DNA of 64,000 nucleotides from Prevotella sp. (GCA_024695815.1 JAILHK010000048.1:1-64000); one strand, 5' to 3'; shown: positions 40,319-50,271, numbered from the stretch's first letter. Made by a program: numbers and translations. Notes: a model not told the origin generated them from the letters alone.

Positions 40319-42391
40319 ATGTATATGGAACAGAAAAAATATAAGAGAATTACGGTGACTTCGGCGCTGCCCTATGCTAATGGTGGTGTACATATCGGTC
40401 ACTTGGCAGGCGTTTATGTGCCAGCCGATATCTACGTGCGTTATCTCCGCCTGAAAAAGCGCGATGTGATGTTTATTGGTGGTAGCGATGAACACGGTGT
40501 ACCCATCACGGTGCGTGCCCGCAAGGAGGGTATCACACCTCAAGACGTGGTAGATCGCTATCATAAGATGATTAAGGACTCGTTCAAGGAGTTCGGCATC
40601 TCGTTCGATGTCTATAGCCGTACCACCTCTGAGACTCACCATCAGTTTGCTGCAGAGTGGTTCAAAAAGCTCTACGACGAAGGAAAACTTGTTGAGAAAA
40701 CCACAGCTCAGCTCTACGACGAGGAGGCAAAGCAGTTCCTGGCCGACCGCTATGTGGTGGGCGAATGCCCTTATTGCCACAACGAAGGCGCTTATGGTGA
40801 CCAGTGTGAGAAGTGTGGACGCGACCTGTCGCCTACAGAATTGATTAATCCTAAGTCAACCATCAGTGGTTCAACACCTGTGCTGAAGGAGACCAAAAAC
40901 TGGTATCTGCCTCTGAATGAGTATCAAGACTGGTTGAAACAGTGGATTCTGGAGGGTCATAAAGAGTGGCGCTCTAACGTCTATGGCCAGTGCAAGAGCT
41001 GGTTGGATATGGACCTGCAGCCCCGTGCTATGACGCGCGACCTGGATTGGGGTATTCCCGTTCCCGTTGAGGGAGCCGACGGCAAGGTGCTCTATGTGTG
41101 GTTCGATGCGCCTATTGGCTATGTGTCAAACACCAAAGAACTCTGTGAGCGCGAGCCCGAAAAGTGGGGCAACTGGGAACAGTGGTGGCAGGATGAGGAT
41201 ACCCGTCTGGTGCACTTTATCGGTAAGGACAATATCGTGTTCCACTGTATCATCTTCCCCGTGATGATGAAGGCCCACGGCAAGTATATCATGCCCGATA
41301 ATGTGCCTGCCAACGAGTTTCTGAATCTGGAAAACGACAAAATCTCTACTTCGCGCAATTGGGCCGTATGGCTCCACGAGTATCTGGTAGATATGCCTGG
41401 CAAACAGGATGTGCTGCGCTATGTGCTGACTGCCAATGCACCTGAGACCAAGGACAATAACTTCACTTGGAAGGACTTCCAGGATCGCAATAACAACGAG
41501 CTCGTTGCTGTTTATGGTAACTTCGTCAACCGTGCACTTCAGCTCACCAAGAAGTATTGGAACGGTGTCGTTCCTGCTTGTGGCGAACTGCAGGATGTTG
41601 ACAAGCAGGCACTCGAAGAGTTCAAGGACGTGAAGGCTAAGGTAGAGGCACTGCTGGAGCAGTTTAAGTTCCGCGATGCTCAGTTCGAGGCCATGAACCT
41701 GGCTCGTATTGGTAACCGTTACATCACCGAGTGTGAGCCTTGGAAGGTATGGAAGACCGATCCCAAGCGCTGCGAGACCATCCTGAATATCTGTTTGCAG
41801 CTCACCGCCAACTTGGCTATCGCCTTCGAGCCATTCCTGCCATTCAGCAGCAAGAAACTTCGTGAAATGCTGAATATCGAGTGCTTCGAATGGGAGCAGT
41901 TGGGCAGCACCAACCTCCTGGAGGCTGGACACCAGTTGGGCGAGCCTGCTCTGCTGTTCGAGAAGATCGAGGATGAGGTCATCCAGAAGCAGCTCGACAA
42001 GTTGGAGGCTACCAAGAAGGCAAACCAGGCAGCTGCTTATAAGGCCGCTCCTATCAAGGATACCGTATCGTTCGAGGACTTCGAGAAGCTCGATATTCGT
42101 GTGGGCTTGGTAAAAGACTGTCAGAAGGTGAAGAAGTCGAAGAAGCTGTTGCAGTTCACCATTGATGATGGTTCAGGCACCGATCGCACCATTTGCTCGG
42201 GCATTGCAGCCTTCTATGAGAATCCAGAGGAACTCATTGGAAAGCGCATTCTCTTCGTGGCCAACTTTGCTCCTCGCACCATGATGGGCATCGAGAGCCA
42301 GGGCATGATTCTTTCTGCCGTTGATGCCGACGAGAGTCTGAGCGTTGTAACCACAACAAAGGATGTGAAACCTGGTAGTCAGGTAGGATAA
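40319..42391 (+). CDS. metG: Methionyl-tRNA synthetase
   Basis: A 690-residue class I synthetase: HIGH region [13 protein letters not shown], zinc knuckle [23 protein letters not shown] variant KISTSRN, anticodon-binding helical domain, and a C-terminal EMAP-II/Trbp-like tRNA-binding domain ([21 protein letters not shown]). It charges elongator and initiator tRNA-Met. ATG codons at 40319 and 40325 are both possible; the second gives [20 protein letters not shown]. Confidence 0.97.
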   Translation: MYMEQKKYKRITVTSALPYANGGVHIGHLAGVYVPADIYVRYLRLKKRDVMFIGGSDEHGVPITVRARKEGITPQDVVDRYHKMIKDSFKEFGISFDVYSRTTSETHHQFAAEWFKKLYDEGKLVEKTTAQLYDEEAKQFLADRYVVGECPYCHNEGAYGDQCEKCGRDLSPTELINPKSTISGSTPVLKETKNWYLPLNEYQDWLKQWILEGHKEWRSNVYGQCKSWLDMDLQPRAMTRDLDWGIPVPVEGADGKVLYVWFDAPIGYVSNTKELCEREPEKWGNWEQWWQDEDTRLVHFIGKDNIVFHCIIFPVMMKAHGKYIMPDNVPANEFLNLENDKISTSRNWAVWLHEYLVDMPGKQDVLRYVLTANAPETKDNNFTWKDFQDRNNNELVAVYGNFVNRALQLTKKYWNGVVPACGELQDVDKQALEEFKDVKAKVEALLEQFKFRDAQFEAMNLARIGNRYITECEPWKVWKTDPKRCETILNICLQLTANLAIAFEPFLPFSSKKLREMLNIECFEWEQLGSTNLLEAGHQLGEPALLFEKIEDEVIQKQLDKLEATKKANQAAAYKAAPIKDTVSFEDFEKLDIRVGLVKDCQKVKKSKKLLQFTIDDGSGTDRTICSGIAAFYENPEELIGKRILFVANFAPRTMMGIESQGMILSAVDADESLSVVTTTKDVKPGSQVG

Positions 42392-42403
42392 AAATATTTA
42401 GAG

Positions 42404-43450
42404 ATGAGTGCTGAGGCTAAGGACGGGCAGATGACGATATGTATCTGCGGAGGTGGTAACCTTGGACATTCCATAGCGGGACGAGCAGCGGCCGTACTCG
42501 AAGGTAAAGCTTCGGTAAGGCTGCTGACTCGCAAACCCGATTCGTGGAGCCATACCATTGTTGTCGAAGATGACTGTGGCGGCGTTTTCTCTTCTCCATT
42601 GTCGATGGTGACAGATGATGTCTGTCGCGCCGTATCCGATGCAGATATCGTGCTTCTTTGTCTGCCAGGTTATGCCATCACCAACGAATTACTTAAGCTC
42701 AAGCCTTTCCTGTCTCCTCATGTCTTGTTGGGATCCGTGGTATGCAGCACGGGTTTCTTTTTTGATGCTTTTGATGTGCTAGGAACAGAAGTACCCTTGT
42801 TTGGTTTCCAAAGAGTTCCTTTTGTAGCCAGAATTGCTGAATATGGTAAGAAATCGTATATCTGGGGATATCGAAAAGAGGTATTTATGGCCACCTCTCA
42901 CATAGACAGCGACAAGACCAAAATGCTTCAAGTGTTGTTCAGTCAGCTCTTTGGTACGCCCGTCAACCTCTTGCAAAGCTATATGGAGGCGGCACTTACC
43001 AATAGCAATCCCATTCTTCACACAGGTCGATTGTACACCATGTGGCATGATTGGAATGGACAACCGATGGAGCGACAGAGCTATTTCTACAGGGAATGGA
43101 CAGATGAAGCTTCTGAAACGATTATTGCAATGGACCAGGAGTTCTTTCAACTTCTTTCTGCCTTGCATGTCAGAAAAGGCGCCATTAAGCCATTGCTCGA
43201 GCACTATGAGTCTGTTGATGCTCGGTCAATGACAAACAAAATTCAAAGCATTTCTTCGCTGGCAAAGGTTCTTTCTCCAATGGTTCAAGTGGAAGGAGGA
43301 TTTGTGCCAGATCTTCAAAGTCGCTATTTTATAGAAGATTTCCCCTTTGGCTTGTCCTTGATTTGTAAACTGGCAAAGGAGCAGGGTGTGCCGACACCCG
43401 TTATGGACAAGATAAATGCGTGGGGAATGAGTATGTGTCAGAAAAGGTAG
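42404..43450 (+). CDS. NAD/NADP octopine/nopaline dehydrogenase-family protein
   Basis: This 348-residue protein has an N-terminal Rossmann domain (TICICGGGNLGHSIAGRAA, DADIVLLCLPGYAI) and a C-terminal helical domain with the HTGRLY and WTDEASETIIAMDQEF features of opine dehydrogenases. Relatives reductively join an amino acid and a 2-oxo acid. The residue environment NSNPILHTGR keeps the His used in catalysis. It lies 12 bases after metG and one base before the flippase gene, so it may supply a surface-polysaccharide or metallophore building block (inference). Confidence 0.75.
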   Translation: MSAEAKDGQMTICICGGGNLGHSIAGRAAAVLEGKASVRLLTRKPDSWSHTIVVEDDCGGVFSSPLSMVTDDVCRAVSDADIVLLCLPGYAITNELLKLKPFLSPHVLLGSVVCSTGFFFDAFDVLGTEVPLFGFQRVPFVARIAEYGKKSYIWGYRKEVFMATSHIDSDKTKMLQVLFSQLFGTPVNLLQSYMEAALTNSNPILHTGRLYTMWHDWNGQPMERQSYFYREWTDEASETIIAMDQEFFQLLSALHVRKGAIKPLLEHYESVDARSMTNKIQSISSLAKVLSPMVQVEGGFVPDLQSRYFIEDFPFGLSLICKLAKEQGVPTPVMDKINAWGMSMCQKR

Positions 43451-43451
43451 A

Positions 43452-44909
43452 ATGACAGAGACACTAAAAGAGAAAACGGCAAAAGGGCTCTTCTGGGGAG
43501 GATTGAGCAATGGCGCCCAGCAGGTGCTATCGCTGGTTTTTGGCATTATTCTTGCGCGAAAATTGGATCGTGGCGACTATGGTATGATTGCCATGATTGC
43601 CATCTTCTCGGTGATAGCCACAGAACTGCAGTCCAGCGGTTTCAAGACGGCTTTGCTGAAGACAAAGAATCCGCAGCACGAGGATTACAACTCGGTGTTT
43701 TGGTTCAATGTCTTTGCCGGTCTGATACTCTATGTGATTCTCTTTTTCTCTGCTCCCTTCATTGCAGACTTCTATCATAAGCCCGAGTTGGTATTGCTTT
43801 GTCGCTATGCCTTCTTGGGCTTTGTGTTCTCTAGTTGGGGAATGGCTCAGTCGGCCTATCTCACGAAAAACCTGAAGATCAAGGAGGTGGCCAAATGTAC
43901 GATGATAGCTACGTTGGCATCGTGTGTAATAGGTGTCGTGATGGCCTATTGTCGTTGCTCCTATTGGTCGTTGGCTACACAGAGTCTGACGTTGATACTC
44001 ATCAACACCCTGCTTCTGTGGTATTACAGTCCCTGGCGCCCAACGATGCACATCGACTTCGGTCCCGTTAAGCGTATGTTCCCGTTTAGTGTGAATATCA
44101 TGCTCTCAGCCATTCTCATCCAGGTCAATGCCAATATTATGAGTATCTTGCTGGGTCGCTATTTCACTAAAGAGGAAACTGGCGACTATAGTCAGGCTTA
44201 TAAGTGGAGCTCCATGAGCATGTTGCTGTTGCAAGGCATGCTGAAGCAAGTGGATGTGCCTGTGCTGTCAGGCTTACAGGATGAGCGCGAACGACAGTTG
44301 CGTGTGCTCCGCAAGATGATGCGCTTCACGGCCTTTATCTCATTCCCCGTCTTGTTCGGTTTTGCATTGGTATCACATGAGTTCATCATGATTACCATTG
44401 GCCAGAAATGGGAACAGTCTGCTCAGCTCCTGCCGTACCTCTGTCTCAGTTGTGCCTTTGTTCCACTTGTCACGCTGATGCAAGATGCCATCGTGGCACG
44501 CGGCAAGAGCAACATCTATATGGTAAACACCTGCCTGTTGGGGTTGGCTCAGTTGGCATTGCTCTACACACTCTGGCCCTACGGACTCAGAGTGATGGTC
44601 TGTGTATTTGTGGCCGTCAATCTGTTGTGGGTGCCCGTCTGGTTCTTCTTCTTGAAGCGTTTGACAGGCTATCGCTGGCAGTCGTTCTTTGCCGACATAG
44701 CACCTTTTGCCCTTTCGGCTTTTGGTGTGATGGGACTTACCTATCTGCTGACGTGTGGTTTCGAGAATGATTATCTGCTATTGTCAAGTCGCATTTTGAT
44801 AGCAGTCCTGTTGTATTATGCTGTGATGCGCATGGCAAGAGTGAAGATACTGGACGAGTGTCAGCAGTTTGTTCTACAAAAATTCAGAAAGAATGATGTC
44901 TGCCATTAA
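43452..44909 (+). CDS. Polysaccharide flippase (Wzx/MOP superfamily)
   Basis: A 485-residue membrane protein with about 12-14 predicted helices. It starts MTETLKEKTAKGLFWGGLSN and has LARKLDRGDYGMIAMI and YFTKEETGDYSQAYKWSSM, patterns of the lipopolysaccharide O-unit and exopolysaccharide flippases that move lipid-linked sugars across the inner membrane. It starts one base after the dehydrogenase stop and overlaps the acyltransferase start. Confidence 0.88.
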   Translation: MTETLKEKTAKGLFWGGLSNGAQQVLSLVFGIILARKLDRGDYGMIAMIAIFSVIATELQSSGFKTALLKTKNPQHEDYNSVFWFNVFAGLILYVILFFSAPFIADFYHKPELVLLCRYAFLGFVFSSWGMAQSAYLTKNLKIKEVAKCTMIATLASCVIGVVMAYCRCSYWSLATQSLTLILINTLLLWYYSPWRPTMHIDFGPVKRMFPFSVNIMLSAILIQVNANIMSILLGRYFTKEETGDYSQAYKWSSMSMLLLQGMLKQVDVPVLSGLQDERERQLRVLRKMMRFTAFISFPVLFGFALVSHEFIMITIGQKWEQSAQLLPYLCLSCAFVPLVTLMQDAIVARGKSNIYMVNTCLLGLAQLALLYTLWPYGLRVMVCVFVAVNLLWVPVWFFFLKRLTGYRWQSFFADIAPFALSAFGVMGLTYLLTCGFENDYLLLSSRILIAVLLYYAVMRMARVKILDECQQFVLQKFRKNDVCH

Positions 44910-46017
44910 TTCCAAGATCATATCCATATTGCGTTTCCCATTGACCTTTCTGGTCGTTGTGATACATTCCCGTGGCGAAGTGACGCCCATTGCTGACTGG
45001 CTTCATCTCACCATGACGGATGTTTGCAGCTTGGTCAAGGTGTTCCTGAGTGATGGTGTTGCACAGATAGCCGTACCAACCTTCTTCTTTATCTCGGGCT
45101 ATCTGTTCTTTTATCAAGTAGAGAAATTCGATGTCTCCACCTATAAGCGCAAGTTAAAGAGTCGTTTCCGCACGTTGTTCGTGCCTTTCGTCTTGTGGAA
45201 TCTGCTGTGCATTCCTCTCACGGTGCTTGTGTTCTATGGCGAGAGTCTTGGTGGAACCAGTCTTGCTACGAAGGCTGTTGACTATTGGAACAACATGCCA
45301 TGGGGACATATCTTCTGGGATTATACTTCGCACCAGGCAGAATATCCGAACCTGCTTGGCATGCCCTTGCTCCTTAACGGTCCTGTATTAGGCACCTTTT
45401 GGTATGTGCGAGACTTGATATTGATTGTTCTGATTTCGCCAGTATTCTATTGCTTTTTGAAGCGCACAGGGAAGTATGGTGCCATTCTCCTCCTATTATT
45501 GCTCTGCTTCAGGGTGTGGCCCTACATGACGTTGCGTGTGCAATGTCTTTACTTCGTGCTGGGTGGCTATTGGAGCATGAAAAAACACAATTTGTATATT
45601 GATAATAGCTTGTTGAGAAGACTCAACTATCTGTTGACCATTGGTCTGCTGCTATTCCTGACGGCTGTGGGCAGCTACGAGCATTTCTGGGGTTTCCAGC
45701 TGATAACACTTTATGCCCTTTCGGGCATGGCAACAGCCTTTTGTCTGGCTCACAAGTTGCTACAGCATCGTCCAGATTTCCGGTTCCCAAAGATACTCAA
45801 TGACAGCAGCTTCTTTGTATATGCCTTGCACATTGAGTTCTCATTGCCGTTGGCATTCTTCTTCGTGAAGGCAGTCTTCAAGCATCTGCCTTCCGACCTG
45901 TTGCTCTTCCAGTATCTGTTAGTTCCCGTTGTTATCTATGCTGTCAGCGTTGGCGCTTATTGGCTGATGCAGAAGCTCACGCCCGGACTACTTCGTCTGC
46001 TGACGGGTAATCGTTGA
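44893..46017 (+). CDS. Acyltransferase 3 family membrane protein
   Basis: About 374 residues with ten hydrophobic segments. Near the N terminus ILRFPLTFLVVVIHS carries the family His; FFFISGYLFF and FVPFVLWNLL follow. Such OafA/WecH-type proteins O-acetylate surface sugars. I take the ATG at 44893 (MMSAINSKI), inside the flippase gene by 17 bases; a TTG at 44869 is less likely. It ends the metG-dehydrogenase-flippase-acyltransferase run. Confidence 0.85.
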   Translation: MMSAINSKIISILRFPLTFLVVVIHSRGEVTPIADWLHLTMTDVCSLVKVFLSDGVAQIAVPTFFFISGYLFFYQVEKFDVSTYKRKLKSRFRTLFVPFVLWNLLCIPLTVLVFYGESLGGTSLATKAVDYWNNMPWGHIFWDYTSHQAEYPNLLGMPLLLNGPVLGTFWYVRDLILIVLISPVFYCFLKRTGKYGAILLLLLLCFRVWPYMTLRVQCLYFVLGGYWSMKKHNLYIDNSLLRRLNYLLTIGLLLFLTAVGSYEHFWGFQLITLYALSGMATAFCLAHKLLQHRPDFRFPKILNDSSFFVYALHIEFSLPLAFFFVKAVFKHLPSDLLLFQYLLVPVVIYAVSVGAYWLMQKLTPGLLRLLTGNR

Positions 46018-46068
46018 ATACGACGATAGTAAAACTGAAAATAAAAACAGAAAAGCGCCAATTGCTGA

Positions 46069-47358
46069 CTATTGCAGTCCCAGCGAGTGAATGATTTCCT
46101 CGTAGGTATTCTCTGCAACGCTCTTGCCGTTGCCGGGAAGTAGTGTCTCGCGTAGAAACCTGGTGCGTTCCTCTCGTTTGGTATCGTTGCCGGCAAGCAC
46201 AACGTCTTCAACGAATTGCAAGATATCTTTTTGATCTTTTCCAATGTAATGCTCGTCGTAAGCCATCTGACTTAGCTTGCTGACCTCTCTCTTAATCAGG
46301 GTGATATCTTTGCTGATATACATGACAGGTTTGTTGAAGTACAGATAGTCAAGAACAAACGAACCACTGTCGTGAACCATAGCGTCTGAACCGCGGAAAA
46401 GATCTACGAAGTCGCCAGTCTCCAATTGTGTGTTAGGCATCGTAGCCCATTTCTTATAGTAGGCGTCAGCACGCGCCTGTCCCCATTCCGGATGTTTGCA
46501 TAGCTCGCGATAAAGACTAGGATGAGGCTTGAATGCTATCTGCAACTGCTCTTGGTAGCGCTCGGCCAGCTCCACCATGAAGTCGCAAAGGTTCAGGAAG
46601 TTCGAGCGCGAGAACGAAGTTCCTTCGTTGGCCAGAGAGAAGTGAGGAGCCCAGATGAGATGTTTACGCTGATGATGTTCGTCGTGCCAGGCCGTAGATG
46701 GCTCGTTTCGCGTGAAGATATCAGAACTCGGATAGCCCGTAACGACCGCATTGCGTGCTTTGTTCTTTGCAAAGTTCTGGGCATCTTGCAAGCTATAACG
46801 GTCGAAGTAGAACAGTTTCCATGCAATATTCTGGAAAGGTCCATCGTAGTTATAGGCCGTAGAGGCCTGAAGATAACAGTATGGATAATACGCAATCAAT
46901 CTGTCGGTGAACTTCAGAAAACAATGTTTGGGGTGGAACACACCATGATAGGGCTGCGTGTAGAACACGATGTCGGGGTTGATGCCGTGTCTCACATCCA
47001 TTGGTGGCTCGTTTTCTTCCATTCTCCAGTCGTGGAAAGACATGCCATGCTCTGTGAAGAAGGTGCGCATCTTCTGCAGGTTGTCCAGTTTCTGCTTCTG
47101 TTCATGATGGATGGCTGGCGACAGGACGATGTGCAGTTCAAATCGTTTGTCGGCTTCCAACTGGCGGTACAGCTCCTGATACTTCCACATGGCGATGTCT
47201 GTGACAAAGAAAACCACACGGATGGTCTGTCGCTTTTGCAACTTCTTGATGAATCGTTTCTGTCGAGCGGGCATCAGTTGGAAGCCCCAATGCTCTAACC
47301 AGTACTCTTCTATGTATTGGCCAAGGATGGTCAGTTTGTCTCTGAAAGATGTTGCCAT
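46069..47358 (-). CDS. CDP-glycerol glycerophosphotransferase-like protein
   Basis: A 429-residue cytoplasmic protein with the GT-B-like C-terminal half of the TagF/TagB family: LIWAPHFSLANEGTSFSRSN, IAFKPHPSLYREL and FRGSDAMVHDSGSFVLDYLYFNKPVMY. In Bacteroidota these are usually in capsule or LPS loci rather than teichoic acid synthesis. It is transcribed divergently from the glycosyltransferase gene, with its -7 box at 47400-47407. Confidence 0.82.
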   Translation of the reverse strand: MATSFRDKLTILGQYIEEYWLEHWGFQLMPARQKRFIKKLQKRQTIRVVFFVTDIAMWKYQELYRQLEADKRFELHIVLSPAIHHEQKQKLDNLQKMRTFFTEHGMSFHDWRMEENEPPMDVRHGINPDIVFYTQPYHGVFHPKHCFLKFTDRLIAYYPYCYLQASTAYNYDGPFQNIAWKLFYFDRYSLQDAQNFAKNKARNAVVTGYPSSDIFTRNEPSTAWHDEHHQRKHLIWAPHFSLANEGTSFSRSNFLNLCDFMVELAERYQEQLQIAFKPHPSLYRELCKHPEWGQARADAYYKKWATMPNTQLETGDFVDLFRGSDAMVHDSGSFVLDYLYFNKPVMYISKDITLIKREVSKLSQMAYDEHYIGKDQKDILQFVEDVVLAGNDTKREERTRFLRETLLPGNGKSVAENTYEEIIHSLGLQ

Positions 47359-47399
47359 TTGGAAGTTTTTTTGAATCTTTATTGATGCGGTTTGGTGTG

Positions 47400-47448
47400 C
47401 AAAAGTACTATAATTTGTTTGAAGTTCAAAATTTTATTTGTACTTTTG
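47400..47448. promoter_or_regulatory. Divergent promoters between two polysaccharide genes
   Basis: Minus-strand TACTTTTG at 47400-47407 serves the glycerophosphotransferase-like gene; plus-strand TACTTTTG at 47441-47448 serves the glycosyltransferase gene and sets its start at the ATG at 47475. Confidence 0.6.
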
Positions 47449-47474
47449 CACCTACTAATTCTTACAGAAACATC

Positions 47475-48506
47475 ATGGAGTACTATTCAGCCAAGACTGA
47501 TATTGCAGTGCTGGTTCTGTTTTTCAACAGACCCGACATGCTTAAGCGCCTGTTCGAACAGATTAAGAAGGCACGCCCTTCCAAGCTATTGCTGTATCAG
47601 GACGGTCCGCGCAACGAGGCTGATATGGAGAAAATGATGCAGTGTCGGGAGATTGTGGCCGATGCAGCCATAGACTGGCACTGCAAGGTGCATCGAAACT
47701 ATAGCGAGGTGAATCGCGGATGCGATCCCTCCAACTATCTGTCCGTGAAATGGGCCTTCTCGCTCTATGACAAATGTATCAAGTTCGAGGATGACGACTG
47801 TCCCTCACTCTCGTTTTTCCCCTTTTGTAAGGAGATGCTTGATCGCTACGAGAATGACCAGCGCATCAGCATCATCACGGGCATGAACTACGACGAGCAG
47901 ACGCCCGACATGCCTTACGACTATTTCTTCACCACCACCTTCAGCATCAACGGCTGGGCCACCTGGCGACGTGTCGTTGATCAGTGGGACGATGAACATT
48001 ATGCCTTCCTTGACGACAAGTTCAACATGCACCAGCTGGAGGCGCTCATCAAGGAACGCAAGTATCAGAAAGACTTCGTGAAGTTCTGCCGCTATCACCG
48101 TTCGTTGGGCAAGGCTTACTACGAGACACTCTTCCACGCATCTATGTTCTTTAACTCGGGGCTGAGCATCATACCTCGTGTCAACATGATTTCTAATGCA
48201 GGCGCTACCGACGAGGGCACACATTATTCCGGCAGCAACGATACCATTCCGAGCGGACTGAGACGCATCTTCACCATGCGCCACCATGAACTGGCGTTCC
48301 CTTTGCGACATCCTAAGTATGTCATCGAGAATGTAGAGTACAAACAACGTGCCTTCCGTATCATGGCGTGGGGACATCCTTGGGTGAAGATGTGGCGCTC
48401 TGTGGAGGAACTATGGCTGAATCTGCGTCATGGCAATATGCGTCGCATCGGCGAAGCTGTCGTCAATCGCCTTAAAATCTGGACAGGCCATTCCAAGTTC
48501 GATTAA
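47475..48506 (+). CDS. Glycosyltransferase family 2-like / GNT-I-like protein
   Basis: A 343-residue protein beginning MEYYSAKTDIAVLVLFFNRP, then LLYQDGPRNEAD, NRGCDPSNYLSVKWAF and the metal-binding triad region CIKFEDDDCPS, followed by SINGWATWRRV. This is the nucleotide-sugar domain seen in hypothetical methyl- and glycosyltransferases of Bacteroidota surface loci. Donor and acceptor unknown. The plus-strand -7 box excludes the frame starting at 47349. It is convergent with nadD. Confidence 0.82.
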   Translation: MEYYSAKTDIAVLVLFFNRPDMLKRLFEQIKKARPSKLLLYQDGPRNEADMEKMMQCREIVADAAIDWHCKVHRNYSEVNRGCDPSNYLSVKWAFSLYDKCIKFEDDDCPSLSFFPFCKEMLDRYENDQRISIITGMNYDEQTPDMPYDYFFTTTFSINGWATWRRVVDQWDDEHYAFLDDKFNMHQLEALIKERKYQKDFVKFCRYHRSLGKAYYETLFHASMFFNSGLSIIPRVNMISNAGATDEGTHYSGSNDTIPSGLRRIFTMRHHELAFPLRHPKYVIENVEYKQRAFRIMAWGHPWVKMWRSVEELWLNLRHGNMRRIGEAVVNRLKIWTGHSKFD

Positions 48507-48516
48507 CCCCTCTGTC

Positions 48517-49137
48517 TTATTTGTAATAGCGTGCTACCAAATGCTCAATGGCCTTTGGTACCATCCCTTCTATGCTCTTGCCGGCTTTGATTCGCTGACG
48601 TATCTCTGTGCTGCTGATGTCCAGCAGTTCCGTGTCCACCACCTTCACGTTCTGTGGTACCTCGCCAATCGTGCTGCCACGGCGCGGATAGACCACAAGC
48701 TGGTGGTGCTTGATAATGTCGTCGGCATGATACCACTTCGAGAAGTTCTGCCAGTTGTCGCCACCTATTAATAATATAAAGGTGTGGTCAGGGAAATCGT
48801 CCGTCAGATGTTGCAGTGTGTTCCATGTGAATGAAGGCCTGGGCATGTGGAACTCATAGTCGCAGGCCTTAAGTCCTTCTTCACCGAGAAGGGCTGCTTC
48901 TGTCATTTCAAAGCGCAGCTTTTCGTCGAGCAGGTCGCTGCTTTCCTTCAGTGGGTTTTGTGGAGAAACCATAAACCATATCTCGTCAAGCCCAGCTATT
49001 TGTAGCAGTTGCTTGGCCAACGAGATATGGCCTATGTGTATGGGGTTGAACGAACCGCCGAAGAGGCCGATGGACCTCCCCCGGCCCCTCCCAAGGAGGG
49101 GAGCGCCTTGTGGGTATGTGTGACTTTCGCTTTCCAT
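48517..49137 (-). CDS. nadD: Nicotinate-nucleotide adenylyltransferase with a REP-encoded N-terminal extension
   Basis: The core has GLFGGSFNPIHIGHISLA (HxGH), DEIWFMVSPQNPLKE, LLIGGDNWQNFSKWY and ISSTEIRQRI, all diagnostic of NadD, which makes deamido-NAD. Family members normally begin a few residues before GLFGG. Here the first 21 residues contain PQGAPLLGRGRGR, encoded by a REP-like palindrome (49075-49110) in frame. There is no other ATG or GTG between the palindrome and the core, so the extension seems translated. It follows gmk by 40 bases. Confidence 0.93.
   Translation of the reverse strand: MESESHTYPQGAPLLGRGRGRSIGLFGGSFNPIHIGHISLAKQLLQIAGLDEIWFMVSPQNPLKESSDLLDEKLRFEMTEAALLGEEGLKACDYEFHMPRPSFTWNTLQHLTDDFPDHTFILLIGGDNWQNFSKWYHADDIIKHHQLVVYPRRGSTIGEVPQNVKVVDTELLDISSTEIRQRIKAGKSIEGMVPKAIEHLVARYYK
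49075..49110. repeat. REP-like palindrome in the 5' end of nadD
   Basis: CCTCCCCCGGCCCCTCC-CAA-GGAGGGG then AGCGCCTTG. The element at 49751-49786 is almost identical. Confidence 0.8.
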
Positions 49138-49177
49138 TTCCTCAACCCCCTGATTCCGTTTGCAGTCCCTTTGTCTC

Positions 49178-49819
49178 TTAGATAAGTTCGGGCGCGTTTA
49201 GGAATCTTGCTATGATTTCCAGTGTCTCCTGCTTGGCCTTTTCCAGGTTGTCGTTCACGATGATATGGTCAAACTGGGGCGCGAATGTCATTTCGTATTC
49301 AGCCTTTGCCAGTCGTTCGGCAATAGCCTCGGGTGTATCCGTGGCACGACCTTCCAAGCGGCGGCGCAGTTCCTCTACCGAGGGTGGCTGAATGAACAGG
49401 CTGAGTGCCTCTTCGCCATAGAACTTCTTGATGTTGATGCCACCTTTCACGTCAACGTCGAACACCACGTTCTGTCCGGCCTCGCGTTGGCGCTCCACCT
49501 GCTGCTTCAAGGTGCCGTAGAAGCGATCTTGATAAACCTCTTCATACTCCAGAAACTCATCGTTCTGAATCTTCGCCTTAAACTCCTTGGGTGTCAGGAA
49601 GAAGTATTCCACACCATTCTGCTCTGTGCCACGAGGTGCACGCGAGGTGCAAGAGATTGAAAAATACAATTTCAGCTCAGGATGCTCCTTCATCAGCCAC
49701 TGCACGATGGTTGATTTGCCGCTGCCGGAGGGGGCACTCAAAATTAACAACCTCCCCCGACCCCTCCCAAGGAGGGGAGCGCCTTGCGGATTTCCTGATG
49801 TTGTTGTTTTATTGTTCAT
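49178..49819 (-). CDS. gmk: Guanylate kinase with a REP-encoded N-terminal extension
   Basis: The 213-residue product contains the P-loop SAPSGSGKSTIV, SCTSRAPRGTEQNGVEYFF, the GMP-binding YEEVYQDRFYGTL and FDVDVKGG. It phosphorylates GMP to GDP. The first 23 residues contain PQGAPLLGRGRGR from the palindrome at 49751-49786, directly fused to LLILSAPSG. Its ATG overlaps the DUF559 stop (ATGA), so translation of gmk depends on the upstream ORF and the palindrome is read through. Confidence 0.94.
   Translation of the reverse strand: MNNKTTTSGNPQGAPLLGRGRGRLLILSAPSGSGKSTIVQWLMKEHPELKLYFSISCTSRAPRGTEQNGVEYFFLTPKEFKAKIQNDEFLEYEEVYQDRFYGTLKQQVERQREAGQNVVFDVDVKGGINIKKFYGEEALSLFIQPPSVEELRRRLEGRATDTPEAIAERLAKAEYEMTFAPQFDHIIVNDNLEKAKQETLEIIARFLNAPELI
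49751..49786. repeat. REP-like palindrome in the 5' end of gmk
   Basis: CCTCCCCCGACCCCTCC-CAA-GGAGGGG followed by AGCGCCTTG; same orientation and same reading frame relative to the element as in nadD (peptide PQGAPLLGRGRGR). Confidence 0.8.
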
Positions 49820-50271
49820 TGATTGTTTATTGCCTGTTTTATGGTATCTATTACCTTCTCTATGTTACAAATAACCTCCTCATTAGTGAAGCGTATCACC
49901 TCAAAACCATATTGGTTTAGGTATCTCGTACGTTCTTCATCGTTCATGGGATGGTCACCAATATAATGATAGCCTCCATCAACCTCGACAACAAGTTGTT
50001 TCTCTAAACAAACAAAATCTGGAATATAACCATAAATTGGATGTTGCCGTCTGAATCGCACGCCTAGATTCTTGTGTCTGAGATATTCCCATAACGCCGA
50101 CTCTGCGGGAGTCATATGCCGACGATTGCTTTTGGCATTTCTCAGCAGTAGTTTATAGGTAGAACCATCTGTCGTCTCGTATCGGAACCTCCCTCGCTCC
50201 TTCTCAGGGAGAGGAGCACCTAGCGTATTGATGTCCTCTTCTCTATGTTGTGAATCAACAAGATCATTCAT
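49816..50271 (-). CDS. DUF559 (Vsr-like fold) endonuclease-domain protein
   Basis: The 151-residue protein has the DUF559 core: NAKSNRRHMTPAESALWEYLR, VRFRRQHPIYGYIPDFVCLEKQLVVEVDGGYHY and FEVIRFTNEEV, with PD-(D/E)xK-type Asp and Glu. Residues about 17-27 (GAPLPEKERGR) come from a REP-like palindrome at 50188-50225. Its stop overlaps the gmk start and it follows yicC by 79 bases. It looks inserted into a yicC-gmk-nadD operon with a palindrome at each junction. Biological role unknown. Confidence 0.85.
   Translation of the reverse strand: MNDLVDSQHREEDINTLGAPLPEKERGRFRYETTDGSTYKLLLRNAKSNRRHMTPAESALWEYLRHKNLGVRFRRQHPIYGYIPDFVCLEKQLVVEVDGGYHYIGDHPMNDEERTRYLNQYGFEVIRFTNEEVICNIEKVIDTIKQAINNQ
50188..50225. 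repeat. REP-like palindrome in the DUF559 gene
   Basis: CCTCCCTCGCTCCTTCTC-AGGGAGAGGAGCACCTAGCG: a diverged member of the family, same orientation as those in gmk and nadD, translated as GAPLPEKERGR. Confidence 0.7.
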
